DNA of 12,012 nt from CAZRGV01 sp964599655 (GTDB lineage Bacteria; Planctomycetota; Planctomycetia; Isosphaerales; Isosphaeraceae): assembly GCA_964599655.1 (NCBI GenBank), contig CAZRGV010000162.1, positions 1-12,012 on the forward strand, written 5' to 3'. Shown here in pieces: positions 1-6,452 of the stretch. Every line of letters begins with the position of its first letter. The stretch's first letter is position 1. Under the pieces are notes generated by a model, which saw only the letters and a program-made list of their open reading frames with translations, searched no databases and had not been told where the DNA came from. Both the position numbers and the translations under genes were made by a program.

Positions 1-1
1 C

Positions 2-1305
2 ATCGCGTTCGTGCCCTGGCGGCAGTCGGTCTCGCGCTACGGCCGCGTCGTCGGCTACTCGCCGCTCGACCGCACCTTCAAGGTCGAGTCGCCCATCTAC
101 GGCCGCGTCAGCCAATGGCACGTTCGGGAGGGAACCCACGTCCGCGGCCCTCGCTCGGTCGATGGCCAGGAAACCCCAGGCGACCTGATCGCCACCCTCT
201 CCAACAACGACCCCGAGTATCTCGCCACCCTGGAACAGGCCCGCGACGCCGTCGTTCAGAAGCTCGAAACGGCCCAGAATCAGGTCAAAACCTACAAGGA
301 TATCGTCCAAACCTTGCGCGACGTGCGCGACCAGANNNNNNNNNNNNNNNNNNNNNNNNNNNNNNNNNNNNNNNNNNNNNGCCCGACGTCGCACGCCAGA
401 AGGTCCTCGCCGCCCAGCGCGAGGTGGACATCGCCCGGGTCGACCTCGCCACCGCGCTGGCCCAGCGCGATCGCTACCGCCGGCTCCTGCCTCAAGGGCT
501 GGTCTCGGGCCGTGATATGGAGCTGGCCGAGCAAAAGTACAACGAGACCGACCAGAAGCTTCAGAAGGCCGAACTCGACCGGAAATCGGCCGAGATCGAC
601 GTCCAGGCCAAGTCGGCCAAGCTCGAGGAGGTCAAGTCGAAGACCCTCGCCGATATCGCCAAGATCGAGGCCGACATCCAGGCCGCCGAGGCCAAGGTCG
701 CCGATTATCGCAAGGAATTGCTCGAAACCGAGTCGAAGATCCGAGGCCAGCGGACCCAGGAAGTGCGCGCGCCGCGCGACGGCACCATTCAACGCTTGCT
801 GGTCAATGTCGGTGTTCAGCAGGTCAAGGATGGGGACCCCATCGCCATTCTCGTCCCCGACGCCCAGGATCTCGCCGTGGAGGTCTTCCTCGACGGCAAC
901 GACCTGCCGCTGGTCGGCCTGGGAGACCCTGTCCGGCTCCAGTTCGAAGGTTGGCCGGCCGTCCAGTTCGTCGGCTGGCCCAGCGTGGCCATCGGCTCGT
1001 TCGGCGGAAAAGTCGCCCTGATCGATCCAGGCGATAGCGGCACCGGAAAATTCCGCATTCTCGTCACTCCCGACGACAAATCCGGATGGCCCTCGAACCG
1101 ATACCTCAGACAAGGGGTTCGTGCCAAGGGCTGGGTCTTGCTCCGGCAAGTCCGGCTCGGCTACGAGGTCTGGAGGCGGTTGAACGGATTCCCGCCGGTG
1201 GTCGCGTCCAAGGAACCGGACGACGCGAAAGGCAAGGATGACGCGTCATCCTATCCCATCACCACCGACGACAAGGAAAAAATCAAGGCGAAGAGACCGA
1301 AATGA
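2..1305 (+). CDS. HlyD-family periplasmic adaptor (membrane fusion protein), 5' partial
   Basis: This is probably the periplasmic adaptor that links an inner-membrane transporter to an outer-membrane TolC channel in type I secretion or efflux. The frame is open from base 2 (I-A-F-V-P-W), so the GTG at 11 is not a convincing start; the cytoplasmic N-terminus and most of the membrane helix lie upstream. Visible in order: the first half of a lipoyl domain (V-E-S-P-I-Y-G-R-V, about 83-160), a long alpha-helical coiled-coil hairpin rich in A, E, K, Q and R (about 215-755), the second lipoyl half (V-R-A-P-R-D-G-T-I, about 760-865), then the beta-barrel and membrane-proximal region. The tail contains V-R-L-G-Y-E-V-W-R-R-L-N-G-F-P-P, which I recall from planctomycete HlyD proteins. 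The N run at 336-380 interrupts the first coiled-coil arm and the frame changes across it, so the gap length is wrong. The stop overlaps the next start (ATGA), indicating translational coupling with the TolC gene. The family call is firm; the cargo is unknown. Confidence 0.88.
   Translation, partial: RVRALAAVGLALRPRRRLLAARPHLQGRVAHLRPRQPMARSGGNPRPRPSLGRWPGNPRRPDRHPLQQRPRVSRHPGTGPRRRRSEARNGPESGQNLQGYRPNLARRARPXXXXXXXXXXXXXXXXPDVARQKVLAAQREVDIARVDLATALAQRDRYRRLLPQGLVSGRDMELAEQKYNETDQKLQKAELDRKSAEIDVQAKSAKLEEVKSKTLADIAKIEADIQAAEAKVADYRKELLETESKIRGQRTQEVRAPRDGTIQRLLVNVGVQQVKDGDPIAILVPDAQDLAVEVFLDGNDLPLVGLGDPVRLQFEGWPAVQFVGWPSVAIGSFGGKVALIDPGDSGTGKFRILVTPDDKSGWPSNRYLRQGVRAKGWVLLRQVRLGYEVWRRLNGFPPVVASKEPDDAKGKDDASSYPITTDDKEKIKAKRPK
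336..380. other. Assembly gap (45 N) inside the HlyD gene
   Basis: A run of 45 N. Coding sequence before it reads in the frame of base 2 and after it in the frame of base 382. An intact gene needs a true gap length of 1 modulo 3 (for example 43 or 46), so 45 cannot be exact unless there is also a real frameshift nearby. Confidence 0.97.
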
Positions 1306-3140
1306 GCCATAGGATGTGGCCGGTTTACGCGGTCGTCGCGACCCTCTCGCTCGCGGCGGCCGCCGCCGCTCAGTACGTTCCCGAATCAGGCCAGGGCCCG
1401 CTCCGGAACGACCTTCCCTTCGCCAACGCCCCCGACCGCCTGCCCGGGCCGCCTCGGGCCATGGGGGAAATCCCCACTGGTGAAAGCCAGCCGCCTTCGA
1501 CCTTGCCCGGCGGCATGTTCGCCCAGCCCCCCAGGGCCATGGGCGAGGCGCCGGTCGTCTCCCCCTTCTACCCCTACTTCCCCTCCGGCATTCCCGGCGC
1601 GGCCATGCCGATCCTTCCCCCCTTTGGTCCCTGGGAGGAACGGCTCACCAGCCCGAGAATGCCCCTGTTTCTACCACCGAGCCCCACCGCGCCGGCCGTT
1701 CCCCCGGAGCTTCCGCCCGCCTTGCCCGAAGGCGGGACGCTCGGCCCGTCCCCGGCCCCCCTGGCGGTTCCACCAGGCGCCGGGCCGCCGCTGAGCCTGG
1801 AGGAGGTCCTCTCGTCGTCCCTCCGCACCTACCCCCTGTTCCAGGCGGTGCTCGAGGAACGCAACATCGCCGAGGCCGACATCCTTTCGGCCCTCGGCGC
1901 CTTCGACCTGAACTTCAACTCCGACTCGCGCAATTACCCGCTTGGATTCTACCGCCGATCGGTGCAAGATATCTTTCTGGAACAACCCATCGGCTCCCTC
2001 GGCGGCGAAATCTTCAGCGGCTACCGCTTCGCCGAGGGCTCTTATCCTATCTATTATAATTATCTCAATACGCTGGGTGGCGGTGCGTTCGTCAATGGCT
2101 TCAAGATCCCCTTGCTCAAAAACCGGGCCATCGACGGCCGGCGCGCCAAGCTCTTCCAGTCCGAGATCGAGCGCCGCAAGGTCGAACCCACCATCCTCAA
2201 GGAACGCATCAGCCTGATCAAGAACGCCTCGAAAGTCTACTGGAACTGGGTCGCCGCCGGTCAGACGTACATGGTCTACCAGGCCCTCGTCCAGCTCGTC
2301 GAGGCCAGGAACCGCGCCCTGGCCGAGCAGGTCAAGGAGCAACTGGCCAGACCCATCGACCTCGACAGCTTCCGCCTCGTCGTGCTCTCCCGGCAGCAGC
2401 AGCTCATCACCGCCCGGCGCGACTACCAGGAGGCCGCCATCGAGCTTTCGCTGTTCCTCCGGGACGGCCGCTGTTTGCCGATGTTGCCCGACGCGGCGCG
2501 ACTGCCTCGAGCGTTTCCGGCCGCCGCTCCGCCCGAGCCCTCCCAGATCGCGCAGGACATCGAGGTCGCGCTGCGGCTCCGGCCCGAGATCCTCTCGCTT
2601 CGGCTTCAGGCCCGCAAAACCCAGGTCGATCGCGACTACGCCGAGAACCAGCTCTTGCCCTCGTTGAGTCTTTATGTCTACACCGAGCAAAACGTTGGTC
2701 CTCGCAAGCCCGACCTCCGCGGCGACTTCCGCCCCTTCATCATGGAAGCCTCGCTCCTGCTCGATGTTCCCCTCCAGCGCCGATACGCCAAGGGGCGCAT
2801 CCAGGCCGCCGACGCCGTCCTTCGCCAGCTCGCCATGCAGACCCAATTCGCCGCCGACCGCATCCGCGCCGACGTTCAGGAGGCCACCGCCGTCGTCGTC
2901 GCCGCCTTCGAGCAGCTCCAGCGCTACCGTGAGTACGAGGCCCTGACCCGCAAGCTCCAGCTCGCCGAGCAAACCTTGTTCCGCGAGGGAGGCAGCACGC
3001 TCCTGAACGTCTACATCCGGGAGCAAGCCACCGCCGACGCCGAGGTCCTCCGCATCGGGGCCGAGGCCAAGTTCCTCGCCGCACTCGCCGAGTACCGCGC
3101 CGCCCTCGGCCTCGACGCCGTCCCGCCCGACGCTCGTTGA
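1302..3140 (+). CDS. TolC-family outer-membrane efflux/secretion channel
   Basis: This 612-residue protein is probably the outer-membrane channel working with the HlyD adaptor encoded just upstream. Residues 1-23 look like a signal peptide: basic start M-S-H-R, hydrophobic core A-V-V-A-T-L-S-L-A-A-A-A-A-A, likely cleavage before Q24. Residues about 25-162 form a long proline/glycine-rich segment with the heptad P-P-R-A-M-G-E twice (residues 50-56 and 76-82). The TolC-like core runs from L-S-L-E-E-V-L (about 164) to A-A-L-G-L (about 604). It has two helical hairpin repeats separated by beta-strand regions and contains I-P-L-L-K-N-R-A-I-D-G-R-R-A near 269-282, a stretch typical of these channels. 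The proline-rich extension is longer than in enterobacterial TolC (about 490 residues) and could span peptidoglycan or act as a spacer; that is inference. The ATG sits in the ATGA overlap with the HlyD stop, which supports both the start and co-translation. The transported substrate cannot be told from sequence. Confidence 0.9.
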   Translation: MSHRMWPVYAVVATLSLAAAAAAQYVPESGQGPLRNDLPFANAPDRLPGPPRAMGEIPTGESQPPSTLPGGMFAQPPRAMGEAPVVSPFYPYFPSGIPGAAMPILPPFGPWEERLTSPRMPLFLPPSPTAPAVPPELPPALPEGGTLGPSPAPLAVPPGAGPPLSLEEVLSSSLRTYPLFQAVLEERNIAEADILSALGAFDLNFNSDSRNYPLGFYRRSVQDIFLEQPIGSLGGEIFSGYRFAEGSYPIYYNYLNTLGGGAFVNGFKIPLLKNRAIDGRRAKLFQSEIERRKVEPTILKERISLIKNASKVYWNWVAAGQTYMVYQALVQLVEARNRALAEQVKEQLARPIDLDSFRLVVLSRQQQLITARRDYQEAAIELSLFLRDGRCLPMLPDAARLPRAFPAAAPPEPSQIAQDIEVALRLRPEILSLRLQARKTQVDRDYAENQLLPSLSLYVYTEQNVGPRKPDLRGDFRPFIMEASLLLDVPLQRRYAKGRIQAADAVLRQLAMQTQFAADRIRADVQEATAVVVAAFEQLQRYREYEALTRKLQLAEQTLFREGGSTLLNVYIREQATADAEVLRIGAEAKFLAALAEYRAALGLDAVPPDAR

Positions 3141-3302
3141 GGCCGCCTCGCCGGCCCAACCTTCGGTCCCACGTCGCGCCGAATCGATCGGGCAACCTCC
3201 CGTCCCGTCCCGTCCCGACCCCTCCGGAACGCCTCCGACGGCCTCTTCGTGGCATCGGACACCGGAGTCCGCCGGACGGCTGGGACCGCGATCCGGCTCC
3301 CG

Positions 3303-3349
3303 GAGTGCGGAAAGCCCCCGTTCCAGAGTGCGGAAACCCCCCGTTTCCA
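3303..3349. repeat. Two tandem copies of a 23-24 bp repeat with hairpin potential
   Basis: Unit 1 (3303-3325) and unit 2 (3326-3349) both begin GAGTGCGGAAA and end in a C-run followed by GTT(T)CCA. Each unit can fold on itself: GGAA with TTCC in the first, GGAAAC (3332-3337) with GTTTCC (3343-3348) in the second, with a C-rich loop. They may act as a weak transcription stop or mRNA-stabilising structure after the TolC gene, but no T-tract follows. Confidence 0.6.
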
Positions 3350-3504
3350 GGCGTCCCGCGCCGAGATTTCCCCGAATCCGAGGGAAATCGGCGTTGGCAT
3401 CGTCCCTGCAAGAGCGTTCTCCCGTCACTCACAAGGACGAGATCCGGCGAGCGCGTGAGCCCGCCGCTGGAGCTCCGCGATGGAGCCTGACAGGGAATTG
3501 TTCC

Positions 3505-3513
3505 AGGGGAGGT
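3505..3513 (+). promoter_or_regulatory. Ribosome binding site fixing the PDZ-protein start
   Basis: AGGGGAGGT ends 5 bases before the ATG at 3519. This purine-rich Shine-Dalgarno sequence selects 3519 over the upstream in-frame ATG at 3480, which would put 13 polar residues in front of the signal peptide. Confidence 0.75.
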
Positions 3514-3518
3514 CAACG

Positions 3519-5297
3519 ATGTTGCGACTCGCGATCGCAGGCGCCACGGCCCTGATGAGCCTGGGCGTGGCGACCGGATTCCACCCGCAGCCCAGCGACG
3601 CCGGACCCGATTCCGGGCCTGGGAAAACCACCGCCGTTGAAACGTCCGAGACGGTCACGATCGTCAACTCCGACGAGGACGATCCCGCCGAGAAACTCCA
3701 CGAGGCCTATCTCGTGCTTCGCCAGCTCCGGAGCGAGCGCGATCGCCTGGAAGAACGCCCTCGAGCCTTGACCGAGAAGGCCATGGGACTCTACCGCGAT
3801 GGCCTCAAGGCGTTCGAGGCGGGCGACCTGCCTCGGGCCCGAACCCTGGGCATCGCCTCGCTCGAACTGGCCCGAGCCGTCGAACTCGCTCGCCAGGCGC
3901 GACACGACGAGACCGCCGACGACGAGCTTCCCCTTCCCCCCCGTATCGCCCGTGTTCGGATCCGTCAGGGCCACGCGACCCTCGAGGCCGACCAGATCAA
4001 GGTCCTCCGCGCCGAGACGATTCCACCCCCCATTCCGGCCGACGCCAGGACGCCCGAGACCGGAAAGGAGAAGGTCGAGTCCAAGACCTTCACGATTCGC
4101 GTTCCGCACACCGACGTCCAAGGTCGGGTCGTGGTCGTCCGCCCGGCCGAGACCCTCGAGGTCAAGGGAGACGATCGTCGCGCGTTTGTCGTCGAGAGGA
4201 TTAACGAGGAACTCGGCAAGCAACTCCGGCAGGCCCGCGTCCTCGTCGGCCCGAAGACGCCCGACGCCGGTGATAGCGCGGCCATCGCACGGGCCCACCT
4301 CCGACGCGCCTACGACCGCATCCGAGACGCCCGCGAAACCTACAAGAACGAGGACGCCAAGGTCTACCTCGACGCCGCTCGAGACCTCTACAACGCCGCT
4401 CGTCGCGAGGCCGAGGCTGGCCGGAACGACCGCGCTGTCCAGCTCGCCGACGCCGCCGCGTCCCTGACCCTCGTGCCCCGCTACCTCGGCGAGCTCAAGC
4501 AGAAGCCGGCCGACAAGAAGACCGAGGACGCCGGCAAGGACCAATCCAAGCGCAAAACCGAACGCCGTTTCGAGTACCGCATTCCGCCCCTTCCCGGCGT
4601 TCCCGAGCAGGCCCGCGTCCGGGTCGAAACGTCCAAAAAAGGCGAGGTCCACGTTCACGTTGAGACGTCCGACAAGGAAACGCCCACCGAACGGGCCAAG
4701 AAGGACAAGGCGGCGAAGGCCGAGAAGGGCAAGGACCACGCCAGGGCCGAGGAAACACACGGCGATGTCGAAGGCATTGGGCTCGTGTTGACCGTGGAGG
4801 ACGACTCGCTGGTCGTTAGCGACCTCGTGCCCGACAGTCCCGCCGCCCGAGACGGCCGCATCAAGCCCGGCGACCGGCTCGTGGGCGTCGAAACCGACGA
4901 CGGCGAGACCATCGAGTTCGACGGCAAGCCCCTGGAAGAGTCGGTGAAGCTGATCCGAGGCCAGACCGGAACCAAGGTCCGCCTCGTCATCCAGCCCAAG
5001 GATTCCGACGACCGCAAGGTCTTCGAGCTCACACGGGCGAAGCTCCCCGTCCACGACCTCGCCCCGAAGGCCGAGGTCCAGGAGCCGGAGATCGAGGTCA
5101 AGCAGCCGAAGCGGGGCGAGGACCAGCCTGAGGCCGAGGCGAACGTCTTCCGGTTCCAGGTTCCCAAAACCGTCACGATCAAGCCGTTGAAACAACTCGG
5201 TATCGGCCCGATTGAGCTCGAGCTGAAGCTCGACCTCAACGCCGGCCAACACGACGGCGAGCCCGTCAAGGACCTCCCGCCTCCTCTCGATGACTGA
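3519..5297 (+). CDS. Secreted PDZ-domain protein, function unknown
   Basis: The protein has 592 residues from the ATG that follows a strong Shine-Dalgarno. An N-terminal hydrophobic stretch (M-L-R-L-A-I-A-G-A-T-A-L-M-S-L-G-V-A) looks like a signal peptide, so the product is probably periplasmic or exported. Residues about 47-135 are helical and charged, a likely coiled coil or TPR-like arrangement. The middle is Lys/Glu/Asp-rich and looks flexible, especially around residues 325-415. A PDZ domain spans about 419-512: it opens G-I-G-L-V-L, has a D-S-P-A-A-R-D-G-R-I-K-P-G-D-R-L core typical of bacterial PDZ domains, and ends near V-F-E-L-T-R. A small C-terminal segment ends P-P-P-L-D-D. No protease catalytic domain is visible, so this is not an HtrA or Tsp enzyme; the PDZ domain presumably binds peptides or partner proteins. 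The gene stands alone, between a hairpin-rich spacer and a strong terminator. The PDZ call is firm; the role is unknown. Confidence 0.85.
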   Translation: MLRLAIAGATALMSLGVATGFHPQPSDAGPDSGPGKTTAVETSETVTIVNSDEDDPAEKLHEAYLVLRQLRSERDRLEERPRALTEKAMGLYRDGLKAFEAGDLPRARTLGIASLELARAVELARQARHDETADDELPLPPRIARVRIRQGHATLEADQIKVLRAETIPPPIPADARTPETGKEKVESKTFTIRVPHTDVQGRVVVVRPAETLEVKGDDRRAFVVERINEELGKQLRQARVLVGPKTPDAGDSAAIARAHLRRAYDRIRDARETYKNEDAKVYLDAARDLYNAARREAEAGRNDRAVQLADAAASLTLVPRYLGELKQKPADKKTEDAGKDQSKRKTERRFEYRIPPLPGVPEQARVRVETSKKGEVHVHVETSDKETPTERAKKDKAAKAEKGKDHARAEETHGDVEGIGLVLTVEDDSLVVSDLVPDSPAARDGRIKPGDRLVGVETDDGETIEFDGKPLEESVKLIRGQTGTKVRLVIQPKDSDDRKVFELTRAKLPVHDLAPKAEVQEPEIEVKQPKRGEDQPEAEANVFRFQVPKTVTIKPLKQLGIGPIELELKLDLNAGQHDGEPVKDLPPPLDD

Positions 5298-5307
5298 CGT
5301 CCGGTCC

Positions 5308-5337
5308 GCCACACGTCCGCGGTAGGACACGTGTGGC
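5308..5337 (+). terminator. GC-rich hairpin after the PDZ-protein gene, no T-tract
   Basis: A perfect 9-bp inverted repeat, GCCACACGT (5308-5316) and ACGTGTGGC (5329-5337), encloses a 12-base loop 11 bases after the stop codon. No T-run follows, so alone it is a weak terminator. It may pause polymerase or protect the mRNA 3' end ahead of the canonical terminator at 5398. As a symmetric site it could also bind a protein. Confidence 0.45.
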
Positions 5338-5397
5338 ATGGCGGAACTCGACATCTCGCAACGATTTCCATCGTGATCGCCCGCGTCTCGCCCCAGA

Positions 5398-5428
5398 CGC
5401 TCCATCCCTCATGGATGGAGCGTTTTTT
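5398..5428 (+). terminator. Intrinsic (Rho-independent) terminator
   Basis: A perfect 10-bp stem, CGCTCCATCC (5398-5407) and GGATGGAGCG (5413-5422), closes on the 5-base loop CTCAT and is followed at once by six T. This is the clearest regulatory signal in the window. It should end transcription of the PDZ-protein gene, about 100 bases after its stop, and separates it from the alpha-glucan genes. Confidence 0.93.
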
Positions 5429-5552
5429 CTGGACGGCCCCCGGATTCAGCATCGATTGTGCGATCAGAGGGATTTCGTTACGCTGTGCCGCCCCTCGACC
5501 ACGGAGGAACGAAGGGAAGGGAGGCGAATCGAGATGTCGAGGCCGTTGACAC

Positions 5553-5557
5553 GGAGG
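5553..5557 (+). promoter_or_regulatory. Ribosome binding site deciding a GTG start for the GlgA-like gene
   Basis: GGAGG lies 8 bases before the GTG at 5566. Starting there gives an N-terminus, [M]-R-I-A-M-I-A-S-E-A-V-P-F-A, that matches where glycogen synthases begin. The frame is open upstream to 5458, but those 36 residues resemble nothing in the family. Confidence 0.7.
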
Positions 5558-5565
5558 CCCTCGAG

Positions 5566-6321
5566 GTGCGGATCGCCATGATCGCCTCGGAAGCGGTTCC
5601 GTTTGCCCAGACCGGCGGACTGGCCGAGGTGGCGAGCTCGTTGGCGGGCGCCCTCGATCCGCTCGGACAGAGCGTCCTGCTGATCCGGCCCTGCGAGAAC
5701 CGGGCCAGGCGGGCCGGCCTGCCCAGGCGGCCGGAGGTCCCCTTGCTCACGCCGTTGAGCCGGCTCGACCCTCAAAAAGGTTGGGATCTGCTGGTCGAAG
5801 TGGCCGATCTACTCCTTGAACGTGACGTCCAGTTGGTGGTTCTCGGGGAAGGACAGCCGAATGACCAGGAGCGGCTGGAGCCGCTCGCTCGAACGCATGA
5901 CGGCACGTTCCATGCGTTCCTGACGTTCCGGCCCCCACGGGCCCATCAGACCCTCGCCGGAGCCGATATGGCCCTGCTGCCCCGCCTGTACGAACCCTGC
6001 GACCTGAGCCAACTCGACTCCGAGAACGAAGGGACCGTGCCGATCGTCCGGGCCACGGGCGGCCTGGCCGACACGGTCGTCGACGCCGGCCCCTCGCGCC
6101 TGGCCGAGGGAACGGCCACCGGCTTCGTGTTTCGGGAACCAACCCCGCTCGCCGTCTGGAACGCGATCCAACGCGCCCTGAAGACCTTCCGGGACCGCGC
6201 CCTCTGGCCTCGGCTGATCGTCGCCGGAATGCGGGCCGACTGGTCTTGGCGTCGCTCGGCGAAGTCCTACATTCAACTCGTTGAGGAGATTGTTCGGCGG
6301 CGACTCTCCCTCGCCGTCTGA
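5566..6321 (+). CDS. glgA: Glycogen synthase-like protein (GT5) with a large internal deletion
   Basis: Glycogen synthase (GlgA) extends alpha-1,4-glucan from ADP-glucose and is about 480 residues long; this product has only 251. Residues 1-42 match the GlgA N-terminus (S-E-A-V-P-F-A-Q-T-G-G-L-A-E-V). The sequence then jumps near base 5690 to the start of the C-terminal Rossmann domain: P-L-L-T-P-L-S-R-L-D-P-Q-K-G (R66 and K71, equivalent to E. coli R300 and K305), Y-E-P-C-D-L (E143, equivalent to E377), G-T-V-P-I-V-R-A-T-G-G-L-A-D-T-V and the C-terminal D-W-S-W. About 225 residues, equivalent to E. coli positions 44-270 and including H161 and the N-G-V-D region, are absent. The K-T-G-G-L lysine is Q15 and the glycine of E-P-C-G-L is D146. 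The frame stays open with normal codon bias, so it may be expressed, but catalysis is doubtful. It precedes the GH57 gene by 131 bases. Alternatives are a decaying pseudogene, a regulatory remnant or an assembly collapse. The homology is firm; the function is not. Confidence 0.8.
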   Translation: MRIAMIASEAVPFAQTGGLAEVASSLAGALDPLGQSVLLIRPCENRARRAGLPRRPEVPLLTPLSRLDPQKGWDLLVEVADLLLERDVQLVVLGEGQPNDQERLEPLARTHDGTFHAFLTFRPPRAHQTLAGADMALLPRLYEPCDLSQLDSENEGTVPIVRATGGLADTVVDAGPSRLAEGTATGFVFREPTPLAVWNAIQRALKTFRDRALWPRLIVAGMRADWSWRRSAKSYIQLVEEIVRRRLSLAV

Positions 6322-6365
6322 GGCACGGAACGCCAGATCCAAGAATCGCGATCTCGCATGTCGAT

Positions 6366-6394
6366 CGGACAATCTCCGTACCGGAACCTACAAT
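6366..6394 (+). promoter_or_regulatory. Candidate sigma-70-type promoter for the GH57 gene
   Basis: CGGACA (6366-6371, 4 of 6 to TTGACA), a 17-base spacer, then TACAAT (6389-6394, 5 of 6 to TATAAT). A start about 7 bases downstream would leave a 5' leader of roughly 50 bases before the ATG at 6453. Similar elements precede galT. Planctomycete promoter rules are poorly known, so this is a candidate only. Confidence 0.4.
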
Positions 6395-6452
6395 TCTGAT
6401 TCCGGATCTCCCAGGCCCCAGGCCGCGCCCTCAAAGCGGGTGCGGGACCACG

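Larger units (their letters stand above)
3141..3518. other. Intergenic region between the TolC and PDZ-protein genes
   Basis: This stretch of 378 bases has no convincing gene; the open frames in it are rich in Arg, Pro and Ser, as expected for GC-rich noncoding DNA. It holds a short run of CCCGT units near 3199-3222, an imperfect inverted repeat CGGAC/GTCCG at 3256-3271, and a direct repeat with hairpin potential at 3303-3349. No clear promoter or T-tract terminator was seen. The last 14 bases carry the ribosome binding site of the next gene. Confidence 0.7.

Noticed and set aside
1671..3428. A 585-residue open frame on the - strand opposite the TolC gene
   Set aside because: It is a shadow of the third-position-GC-rich + strand gene. 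The composition is unstructured (G, E, D, L, R) and it runs across an intergenic region.
3137..3490. A possible 117-residue gene between the TolC and PDZ-protein genes
   Set aside because: It is Arg/Pro/Ser-rich, has no ribosome binding site, includes the direct repeat, and the codon bias is not that of the neighbours.
3513..5405. A 630-residue open frame on the - strand opposite the PDZ-protein gene
   Set aside because: It mirrors the GC-rich codons of the real gene, is full of L/V/G/D/E without domain motifs, and has no ribosome binding site. The + strand gene has a signal peptide and a PDZ domain.
5456..5484. TTGTGC-N17-TACGCT as a promoter for the GlgA-like gene
   Set aside because: Each hexamer matches consensus at only three positions; this is too weak to annotate.
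5333..5581. A possible 82-residue gene before the GlgA-like gene
   Set aside because: It reads straight through the intrinsic terminator stem and T-tract, and its composition is not coding-like.
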